Source of the DNA: CAYSPT01 sp964432985
GTDB lineage: Bacteria > Muiribacteriota > CAYSPT01
Direction: 5' to 3'
Length of the DNA stretch: 11,053 nucleotides
Assembly (NCBI GenBank): GCA_964432985.1
Contig: CAYSPT010000107.1
Location: forward strand, 1 to 11,053
A model generated the notes under the pieces. The model did no database searches, was not told the origin of the DNA, and was given only the letters and a program-made list of their open reading frames with translations. Of the stretch, positions 6,235-11,053 are shown piece after piece. The position numbers were made by a program, and so were the translations under genes. Position 1 is the stretch's first letter, and every line of letters starts with the position of its first letter.

Positions 6235-7575
6235 TTACTCCCAGACACCGGGGATGGGATGACCGCAGAACCTACATTTACCGTCGGTGAGCTCGTTGGC
6301 CAGGATATTGAAGTGCACCCGGTGGATGATCCGTCTGCCGCACGCCGGGCAGAAGGTGGAGTTGCCAACATGCCCCGGTACGTTGCCCAGGGTAACGTAG
6401 TTGAGCCCTTCCTCCCGGGCGATATCATAGGCTGTTTCCAGTGTTCCCACCGGTGTGGGCGGCAGTTTGGCCAGGCGGTAGGTGGGACCGAAGCGCGAGA
6501 AGTGAAGCGGTACGTCGGGGCCCAGGTTGTCCCTGATCCAGGCGCACATCCTGCGGATGTCACCGGTATCATCGTTGTAGGTGGGGATGACCAGGTTGAC
6601 GATTTCCAGCCACACTCCCGACTGCTTGATGGTTTTCAGGGTCTCAAGCACCGGCGCCAACTCCGCGGACGACACCTCGCGGTAGAACTTGTCGGTGAAC
6701 CCCTTCAGATCGATGGTGACGGCATCGGTGTACTTTAACAGCTCTTTGAGCGGTTCGGGGTTGAGCGTTCCGTTTGAGTGCCACAGGATCCGCAGACCGT
6801 TCTCTTTTGCCAGCTTCGCGATGTCGTACACGTACTCGTAGAAGCTGATAGGATCGTTGTAGGTAAACGAGATGGTGGGGATGTTTTGTTCCTGCGCGGT
6901 GGCGATGACCTTCTCGGGAGTTAGATCGTAGTAGTAGTTGATCTCCTCGATGGAACGCTGCGACAGGTGCCAGTTTTGGCAATGCAGACAACGGAAGTTG
7001 CACCCCGCAGTGCCCAGGCAGAGGATCTGCGTCCCCGGTAGGAAGTGGTGCTGGGGCTCCTTTTCCACCGGGTCGACATGCACCGCGGACGGTTTGCCGT
7101 AGACCACCGAGTACAGCGTGCCGGCGCGGTTTTCACGGTTACGACAGAAGCCCCGTTTCCCGTCCGGGATCAGGCACTTGTGGAAACACAGGTCGCAACT
7201 GACGGTGTCGTCTTCCATCTTCTGATAGAACATCGCTTCCCCCTCGTTCGTTCTCGTGTCCTGGAAGGCTTCCGGTGTGGCTGCCTGCGCCGTTTCCTGA
7301 TCCGCCGCAGCTGTTGCGGGTGCCGCTTCGGCGGTCATACTGTGTGAAATCGCTGTCGCCTCGCCGGGCGGCTTGGGTGACGAACCGCCGGGTTGCTGAG
7401 GTTTTGGTGGTGACGCCGCGGTCACCACGTCAGCCGGGGCCTGGGCTGTCTCGTGAAGTATGCGGACCTCCAGCTCCGAGAGGGTGTTTTTCCTCTGTGC
7501 TATCAGGAACTGGATGGCTACTACACATAACAGGGCGATGATGAGCATGGAAAGCGTAACCGATACCCGTCTCAT
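6235..7575 (-). CDS. amrS: AmrS-like radical SAM enzyme (AmmeMemoRadiSam system) with N-terminal membrane anchor
   Basis: This 446-residue protein has the radical SAM cluster motif C192-x3-C196-x2-C199 (GCNFRCLHCQNW), whose 4Fe-4S cluster cleaves AdoMet to a 5'-deoxyadenosyl radical. The context fits the AmmeMemoRadiSam radical SAM family (pyruvate formate-lyase activase-like): an N-terminal Cys set C127, C130, C134, C144, the segment VDPVEKEPQHHFLPG, and a C-terminal Cys quartet C409, C412, C434, C437 that could bind zinc or another cluster. Family members are usually about 330-340 residues. Here some 110 extra residues precede the domain: a transmembrane segment (residues 7-27) and a Pro/Ala/Gln-rich linker (about 41-110). 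No MEMO or AMMECR1 gene is in the window. The ATG follows GAGGG (complement of 7583-7587) with a 7-nt spacer, and this ribosome site lies in the edge copy of the 57-bp repeat. The exact substrate of the family is not established to my knowledge. Confidence 0.88.
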   Translation of the reverse strand: MRRVSVTLSMLIIALLCVVAIQFLIAQRKNTLSELEVRILHETAQAPADVVTAASPPKPQQPGGSSPKPPGEATAISHSMTAEAAPATAAADQETAQAATPEAFQDTRTNEGEAMFYQKMEDDTVSCDLCFHKCLIPDGKRGFCRNRENRAGTLYSVVYGKPSAVHVDPVEKEPQHHFLPGTQILCLGTAGCNFRCLHCQNWHLSQRSIEEINYYYDLTPEKVIATAQEQNIPTISFTYNDPISFYEYVYDIAKLAKENGLRILWHSNGTLNPEPLKELLKYTDAVTIDLKGFTDKFYREVSSAELAPVLETLKTIKQSGVWLEIVNLVIPTYNDDTGDIRRMCAWIRDNLGPDVPLHFSRFGPTYRLAKLPPTPVGTLETAYDIAREEGLNYVTLGNVPGHVGNSTFCPACGRRIIHRVHFNILANELTDGKCRFCGHPIPGVWE

Positions 7576-7590
7576 GGATCATCCCTCGTT

Positions 7591-7859
7591 CCAAACGTTA
7601 CATCCCGGGTAATTGTCCTCCGAATAGTAGGCGTACTACCCCTCGNNNNNNNNNNNNNNNNNNNNNNNNNNNNNNNNNNNNNNNNNNNNNNNNNNNNNNN
7701 NNNNNNNNNNNNNNNNNNNNNNNNNNNNNNNNNNNNNNNNNNNNNCCAAACGTTACATCCCGGGTAATTGTCCTCCGAATAGTAGGCGTACTACCCCTCG
7801 TTCCAAACGTTACATCCCGGGTAATTGTCCTCCGAATAGTAGGCGTACTACCCCTCGCT
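7591..7859. repeat. 57-bp tandem repeat array (19-codon unit) copying the 3' end of the upstream gene
   Basis: Units begin at 7591 (cut by the N run), 7746 and 7803 with an exact period of 57 bp. The visible units are identical over 55 bp. A diverged copy starting at 7860 is the real 3' end of the 115-residue gene. On the minus strand each unit reads YAYYSEDNYPGCNVWNEG plus TAG, against YAYDPEGNYLGGNVWSEG plus TAG in the gene: 50 of 57 bases match, and most differences change the amino acid. The copy next to the radical SAM gene ends in TGA (7579-7581), 3 nt before that gene's ATG and in frame with it. The array therefore seems to have grown inside what was once a tight gene joint. True copy number is hidden by the gap. 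Confidence 0.92.
7646..7745. other. Assembly gap of 100 N inside the 57-bp array
   Basis: Exactly 100 N. The repeat starts on either side (7591 and 7746) are 155 nt apart, which is not a multiple of 57, so the gap length is a placeholder. The 55 bases just left of the gap are identical to the 55 just right of it, as expected when contigs from a repeat loop are scaffolded. Confidence 0.97.
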
Positions 7860-8195
7860 CCAAACGTTACCTCCCAGGTAATTGCCTTCCGGATCGTAGG
7901 CGTAATACACCGTGGCCACCGAAGCGTCGGTAGCGCAGTGCATGCATTCCCGGGTCATGTAGCAGGCGGCGGTCACCGCTTCTTGCGCCGTCTCGTACTC
8001 TTCTTCCAGCCAATCGGTGCTGGTGAACTTGTCCACGCCGATTACCCGGTACATGCCGTCGGGGGAGATACGGAGGATCTTCGAGCGGGAGATATTCTTC
8101 TCCAGTGTCTCCTTAAGGCTCTCCAGCGTCACTCCGAGTTCGTCGGCCACTTCGTTAAGGGTGCGCTCCTCCTCTTCGGTCAAATCAAGGATCAT
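7848..8195 (-). CDS. Small protein of unknown function (115 residues)
   Basis: I do not recognise this protein. The N-terminal third is acidic and helical (LTEEEERTLNEVADELGVTLESLKETL), with a shape that could be a small helix-turn-helix or coiled coil. The middle has strands (KILRISPDGMYRVIGVD). The C-terminal third contains a helix with C78, C84 and C87 (CYMTRECMHC) and an aromatic-rich tail ending GNVWSEG. The Cys cluster could bind a metal. The ATG at 8195 follows AGGA with about 8 nt spacing. It lies 53 nt after the TylM1-like methyltransferase and directly upstream of the 57-bp array, whose units are diverged copies of its last 18 codons plus stop. The ancestral stop was probably the TGA at 7579-7581, next to the radical SAM start, so loss of the present TAG would lengthen the protein by 19 residues per unit. 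Confidence 0.75.
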   Translation of the reverse strand: MILDLTEEEERTLNEVADELGVTLESLKETLEKNISRSKILRISPDGMYRVIGVDKFTSTDWLEEEYETAQEAVTAACYMTRECMHCATDASVATVYYAYDPEGNYLGGNVWSEG

Positions 8196-8248
8196 GGCGC
8201 GTTCCTATCGTCCTTTCTATTCTCACTTACCAGAGGGTGGGCGGCACG

Positions 8249-9160
8249 TCAGTTGGCCCGGGCCACGTACAGGCCTCGTCCGGTCAAACCTGCCGGATCA
8301 TAGTGTACACTGAGCCCTGCCTGGTTAAAAGCCTGTTTCATTTCGTCTACCGTGAACAAGCCAAGCTCGTGCCGTTCCGTGATGTACTTGACGCCGTCCC
8401 GGGTACCCACCAGGTAATGAAAATTCAGGACGGTTATACGACCTTGCGGTGGCAGGCTGACATTCATCCGGCAAATTTTTCCTTCGTCCGTCGTACCGGT
8501 GATCATGTGCACCCGCCCGTCCGGTATCCAGCCATCGGGTGTAAACCACGGCTCCACCACGATGATCCCGTCGCGGTTCAAATGGTTTTTGAAACATTTC
8601 AGCGCTTTCACCACGTTTTCAAGGGTTCTTACATAGCCGATGGAGCTGAACAAGCACAGCACGATGTCGTAGGTTCTGTCCAGGTTGAAATCGGTCATGT
8701 CCCCGGTGAAATACTGCCCGCGGGGATTCTTCTCGGCGGCGATAGCGATGAACTCCTGGTTGAGATCGAGTCCGTCCACCCGGTACCACTCCGACAGGTA
8801 CCGTGCGTGTTCGGCGGTGCCGCAGGCAACATCCAGGACGGATGCAACATCCAGGACGGATACAACATCCAGGACGGATACAACATCCAGGACGGATNNN
8901 NNNNNNNNNNNNNNNNNNNNNNNNNNNNNNNNNNNNNNNNNNNNNNNNNNNNNNNNNNNNNNNNNNNNNNNNNNNNNNNNNNNNNNNNNNNNNNNNNCAA
9001 CATCCAGGACGGATACAACATCCAGGACGGATACAACATCCAGGACGGATTTCGGCCCCGGGTGCTCCTGTTTGAGTACGGCGATAATGTCGTCCGATTC
9101 CTGACGATAATCTTTGAAGCTGTACAACGCGTCGTACCACTTCGCACTGTTATCAAACAT
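8249..9160 (-). CDS. Class I SAM-dependent methyltransferase, TylM1/DesVI-like, with an 18-bp repeat expansion in motif I
   Basis: Apart from the repeat, the sequence reads like the TylM1/DesVI amino-sugar N,N-dimethyltransferase family: SVLDVACGTAEHARYL (AdoMet motif I), FSSIGY, GIIVVEPWFTPDGW, LNFHYLV, LGLFTVDEMKQAFNQAGLSV and a C-terminal GRGLYVARA. The substrate here is unknown; N-methylation of a sugar or small molecule is an inference from the family. Between GPK and CGTAEHA the strand SVLDV(A/V) is repeated at least seven times in frame by an 18-bp array interrupted by 100 N. Without the extra units the protein would be about 234 residues, close to the family's size. Motif I also has Ala in place of the usual third Gly (CGTA). 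I chose ATG 9160, preceded by GGGAG with a 6-nt spacer, over a TTG at 9184. With the array intact it may be misfolded or altered. Confidence 0.88.
   Translation of the reverse strand: MFDNSAKWYDALYSFKDYRQESDDIIAVLKQEHPGPKSVLDVVSVLDVVSVLDVXXXXXXXXXXXXXXXXXXXXXXXXXXXXXXXXXXSVLDVVSVLDVVSVLDVASVLDVACGTAEHARYLSEWYRVDGLDLNQEFIAIAAEKNPRGQYFTGDMTDFNLDRTYDIVLCLFSSIGYVRTLENVVKALKCFKNHLNRDGIIVVEPWFTPDGWIPDGRVHMITGTTDEGKICRMNVSLPPQGRITVLNFHYLVGTRDGVKYITERHELGLFTVDEMKQAFNQAGLSVHYDPAGLTGRGLYVARAN
8827..9050. repeat. 18-bp in-frame tandem repeat inside a methyltransferase gene
   Basis: The unit caacatccaggacggata (last base variable) occurs four times before the gap (8827, 8845, 8863, 8881) and three times after it (8998, 9016, 9034). 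On the minus strand each unit encodes SVLDVV, and SVLDVA in the two copies nearest the genuine CGTAEHA. Since 18 is a multiple of 3 and the unit has no stop in any frame, gain or loss of units never breaks the frame. The first unit coincides with the real motif I strand, so the others are copies of it. Starts on both sides of the gap differ by 117 nt (6.5 units), so the 100-N length is not real. Confidence 0.95.
8898..8997. other. Assembly gap of 100 N inside the 18-bp array
   Basis: Exactly 100 N, flanked by the same 53-bp repeat sequence on both sides (8845-8897 and 8998-9050). The reading frame happens to continue across it with this placeholder length, but the true number of units is unknown. 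Confidence 0.97.
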
Positions 9161-9188
9161 GGCCAGCTCCCGGCTTCCGTTCAAACAT
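9153..9188 (-). CDS. Possible 11-codon mini-ORF coupling into the methyltransferase start (second of two)
   Basis: ATG at 9188, peptide MFERKPGAGHV, stop TGA at 9155-9153 overlapping the ATGTTTGA that begins the methyltransferase. GGGAG precedes the ATG by 6 nt. It is a diverged copy of the GNAT C-terminus. Whether it is translated is unknown. Confidence 0.25.
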   Translation of the reverse strand: MFERKPGAGHV

Positions 9189-9241
9189 GACCGGCTCCCG
9201 GTTTTCGTTCAAACATTGTTTCCCCCCGGTTTCCTCTCCAT
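9154..9241. repeat. 28-bp imperfect tandem repeat at the GNAT/methyltransferase joint
   Basis: Units 9154-9181 and 9182-9209 match at 24 of 28 positions. A third, more diverged copy (9210 to about 9241) is the 3' end of the GNAT gene (minus-strand MERKPGGNNV plus stop). Each unit carries on the minus strand an ATGTTTGA, in which the start of one frame overlaps the stop of the preceding one, and a GGGAG ribosome-site-like sequence. The likely ancestral state is a GNAT stop overlapping the methyltransferase start by 8 nt, with two units later inserted. Confidence 0.8.
9181..9216 (-). CDS. Possible 11-codon mini-ORF overlapping the GNAT stop (first of two)
   Basis: ATG at 9216 inside the last codons of the GNAT gene, peptide MFERKPGAGHV, stop TGA at 9183-9181 overlapping the next mini-ORF start. 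The G-rich run of the GNAT end (GGGGGG, then 5 nt) could serve as its ribosome site. It differs from the second mini-ORF by four bases, all synonymous in this frame. Expression is unproven. Confidence 0.25.
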   Translation of the reverse strand: MFERKPGAGHV

Positions 9242-10042
9242 CACGAGGTCCGCTTTCGCTCTTCGTTCAATCATGAACTCATTGTACCGAGAGACGGTCT
9301 CGAATCCAAGTTTTTTATAACAGGAGATGGCGGCTTCGTTATCGGATTTCACGTTCAGACCGATGTGATCGGTGGTATCGAACAACGACCGGCACACCCG
9401 GGCGGTGACCGCGCTTCCGTACCCGCGTCCACGGTGCTGAGGGTGGGTGGTAATGTTACCCAGGGCGGCCACCCGGTACGTCTCGGAGCAGACATGCACC
9501 CCGGCGATACTGACCAGTTCGCCTTCCTGCCTGATGCCGAAATACTGCCCCGTTTCCAGCATACGCGCTTCGAACCAGTTGTCGGGATAACTCGCCCGGT
9601 AGAGCCGCCGGGCGTCATCCGCGTCGGAAACGGTCAGCCTTGTTACCCGGGAGCATCCGATCTTCATAGGGGCGCCCCGGTCACGCAGGGACATTTTGTC
9701 GTGCTGACCGAAGAATTCGATCTCGTGGGTGCGGGAAAATACCGATTCGAGACCAGGGCTGAAGTGGGTGTAAAACCGACGTGGAAGCACGGGGATGAGC
9801 GATGTCAGCAGTTCGCGCATGACGTCCGGCCGGTCATCCGTGAGCGCGAGAAGGGATGGCAAACGCTGACATGAGTACAGAAGCGCAATGACCTCCGGCA
9901 TCCCGTCCCCAGCCGGGGCGTACCAGGTGGTGTCGGGCCAAAAAAAGTCGTCCAGGTCGCCCAGGCTGTAGATGTGCAAATCAGTGTTACCGTGGCAATA
10001 CGCTTCGATTGTGGTCTTGTCGCGAAGCACTACTGGTTTCAT
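9209..10042 (-). CDS. GNAT family N-acetyltransferase (FR47-like C-terminal domain)
   Basis: This 277-residue protein has a C-terminal GNAT domain: the acetyl-CoA pyrophosphate loop QHRGRGYGS (about 202-210) preceded by the strand AALGNITTHP, and motif B LNVKSDNEAAISCYKKLGF (about 229-247), the form seen in FR47-like acetyltransferases. The first 125 residues form a separate, more variable domain (FFWPDTTWYAPAGDG, LPSLLALTDD), as in two-part GNAT proteins. It transfers an acetyl group from acetyl-CoA to an amine; the acceptor is unknown. No membrane segments are seen, so it is cytoplasmic. The ATG at 10042 lies 23 nt after the stop of the rightmost methyltransferase, in a gap that holds GGAAAGG, though at a long spacing. 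Its 3' end is the source of the 28-bp repeat and overlaps the first mini-ORF. Confidence 0.88.
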   Translation of the reverse strand: MKPVVLRDKTTIEAYCHGNTDLHIYSLGDLDDFFWPDTTWYAPAGDGMPEVIALLYSCQRLPSLLALTDDRPDVMRELLTSLIPVLPRRFYTHFSPGLESVFSRTHEIEFFGQHDKMSLRDRGAPMKIGCSRVTRLTVSDADDARRLYRASYPDNWFEARMLETGQYFGIRQEGELVSIAGVHVCSETYRVAALGNITTHPQHRGRGYGSAVTARVCRSLFDTTDHIGLNVKSDNEAAISCYKKLGFETVSRYNEFMIERRAKADLVMERKPGGNNV

Positions 10043-10065
10043 TAAAGAATTTCAACTACCTTTCC

Positions 10066-10908
10066 TTACTGCGAATCTGACATCCGTCGGTCCTGCGGTT
10101 CTGACTGTTTCTTTTTAGCAATGAACGCCACGGTGCAGTAGTCTCTGGTTATCGTTCCCCCGAAGCGGTTCTCAATCATTTCACGTATTCCCACAAAAAG
10201 TCGTGTCCGTTTATCGTCTTTTAAGCTGAGATGATCGGAATAGGTTGAAAGAAGCGTGATGTACTGCTGAGCGGTGTACTTGGCCGTCCAGGGATACTGT
10301 ATCACCCGGGCCGGTTCGAAGAGTCCCATCCCTTTTTCTTCGATAAATGACAGGGTTTTCTGGATTCTTTCTTCGGTGGTGGGACCGTCGCTGGGATCAG
10401 ACCACTCCGGAACCACTTCCCGGTAGACTTCCTGGACCGTATTCAGAAAGCCTGTGAATGGGGTGGGCACTCCGTTGGTGATGATAGCCAGGCTTCCGGA
10501 GGGTTTCAGGACCTCCGCTGACTTTGGAAAACCGATTTCCGGCGGTATCCAGTGAAAGGCTGTGGCGGAAATGACCAGGTCAAACGCGTTTTCCTGAGTC
10601 TCCCACGCTTCAAAGGACACGTTCTCGACGTGCACGTTGGGGTAACGGCGGCATTTTCCCGCTGCTATGGCGGCCAGGTTCTTCCCGATATCCAGGCAGG
10701 TCAGGGTATACCCATGTTCGGCAAACGGCACGGTTGCCTGCCCGGTGCCGCACCCTATTTCCAGGATTCTCCCCCCCGGTTTGATCCCTGACAGCGCGAT
10801 GATGTCACTGATCAGCTCTTCCGGATAGCCTGGGCGGACCCGGTCGTAATCCTTTGCTACCCGGTCAAAAATCGTGCGGCGGGACAGATCATTATTCATC
10901 GGTGTCAC
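10066..10908 (-). CDS. Class I SAM-dependent methyltransferase (Methyltransf_11/25 type)
   Basis: This protein of up to 280 residues has the canonical AdoMet-binding motif I ILEIGCGTGQATVPFA near residue 45, an acidic post-I position (LTCLDIG), a motif with FDLVISATAFHWI, and a VLKPSGSLAII strand. The opening FDRVAKDYDRVRPGYP is typical of small-molecule methyltransferases such as the trans-aconitate/UbiE-like groups. The substrate cannot be named. The frame opens at GTG 10908, but ATG 10899 three codons in gives MNNDLSRRTIF and is equally plausible, since neither has a clear Shine-Dalgarno. The C-terminus ends in a polar tail (KKKQSEPQDRRMSDSQ). It lies directly downstream of the 56-bp repeats and upstream of the GNAT gene, apparently in one operon. 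Confidence 0.87.
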   Translation of the reverse strand: MTPMNNDLSRRTIFDRVAKDYDRVRPGYPEELISDIIALSGIKPGGRILEIGCGTGQATVPFAEHGYTLTCLDIGKNLAAIAAGKCRRYPNVHVENVSFEAWETQENAFDLVISATAFHWIPPEIGFPKSAEVLKPSGSLAIITNGVPTPFTGFLNTVQEVYREVVPEWSDPSDGPTTEERIQKTLSFIEEKGMGLFEPARVIQYPWTAKYTAQQYITLLSTYSDHLSLKDDKRTRLFVGIREMIENRFGGTITRDYCTVAFIAKKKQSEPQDRRMSDSQ

Positions 10909-10934
10909 GATCTCGTTTCACCACCGTCCGGCGT

Positions 10935-11053
10935 TCAAGACCCCAAAGGTTACCGTGTCATCCTTCTTCAATTCAATAGCTGGATATTGGTCAAGACCCC
11001 AAAGGTTACCGTGTCATCCTTCTTCAATTCAATAGCTGGATGCTAGTCAAGAC
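10935..11053. repeat. 56-bp tandem repeat array running off the right edge
   Basis: Copies start at 10935, 10991 and 11047 (the last cut after 7 bases), period 56. The first two units are identical apart from their last few bases (tattgg against tgctag). On the minus strand each contains KKDDTVTFGVL in one frame. Reading on, one frame gives TSIQLLN plus TGA, with the stop overlapping the next unit; in the copy nearest the methyltransferase the frame runs to NAGRW plus TGA (10920-10918), 9 nt before the GTG. This suggests that the array copies the 3' end of a minus-strand gene lying beyond the window, but that gene is not visible. Confidence 0.85.

Noticed and set aside
7591..7859. TAG read-through (for example as pyrrolysine) joining the repeats into one long protein.
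   Set aside because: The frame would allow it, but the edge copy ends in TGA, no pyrrolysine genes are in the window, and the gap hides the middle, so there is no positive evidence.
7591..7908. CRISPR array.
   Set aside because: The units are directly adjacent with no unique spacers, and they are homologous to a coding 3' end.
8249..9160. Pseudogene call for the methyltransferase because of the insert.
   Set aside because: The frame stays open on both sides, and all downstream motifs are intact. The gap prevents a firm decision, so it is kept as a coding gene with a caveat.
8237..9190. Long plus-strand open frame opposite the TylM1-like methyltransferase (NIQDGY repeats).
   Set aside because: The 18-bp unit has no stop in any frame, so every frame is open through the array. 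The minus strand carries a clear methyltransferase; the plus frame has no family motif and no ribosome site.
10935..11053. Relationship between the 56-bp and 57-bp units (shared ccaaa-gttac core).
   Set aside because: Only about 10 of 11 bases match, and the rest does not align. Similar period and core are probably coincidence.

Overview
The window is about 11 kb at a visual estimate of roughly 55% GC. It comes from an anaerobic prokaryote, most likely a bacterium: it has Shine-Dalgarno sites, a lipoprotein signal peptide, three desulforedoxin-type FeS4 modules, a radical SAM enzyme of the AMMECR1/MEMO family and a prokaryotic serpin. A Dehalococcoidia-like or similar metagenome-assembled genome would fit, but no marker gene here fixes the phylum. 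Two runs of exactly 100 N (7646-7745, 8898-8997) both fall inside tandem repeats. They look like scaffold placeholders where the assembler could not resolve copy number.

Left part, plus strand (1-2108): the end of an inhibitory-type serpin, a metallo-beta-lactamase-fold protein and a small Cys-containing protein, probably one transcript. It meets a minus-strand desulforedoxin pair (2614-2142) head to head at a perfect hairpin built from a 13-bp repeat. The desulforedoxin genes overlap by ATGA and lie behind a promoter-like sequence whose spacer holds a Fur-core-like palindrome. Further minus-strand genes are a lipoprotein (4062-2800) and a zinc-ribbon membrane protein (about 4401-4135). A divergent secreted protein of unknown function occupies 4627-6159.

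Right part, minus strand (10908-6235), reading right to left: a class I methyltransferase, a GNAT acetyltransferase, a TylM1/DesVI-like methyltransferase, a 115-residue unknown protein and a membrane-anchored AmrS-like radical SAM enzyme. These are tightly spaced and probably form one operon.

The most unusual property is a recurrent expansion of short direct repeats at the joints of this operon. A 57-bp (19-codon) array copies the end of the 115-residue gene, stop codon included, up to the radical SAM start. A 28-bp repeat at the GNAT/methyltransferase joint creates two chained 11-codon mini-ORFs. A 56-bp array sits upstream of the rightmost methyltransferase. An 18-bp in-frame array multiplies the AdoMet motif I strand (SVLDVV) inside the TylM1-like methyltransferase. 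Copy number in the gapped arrays cannot be known from this sequence, but the arrays extend beyond the gaps and are not explained by the gaps alone.
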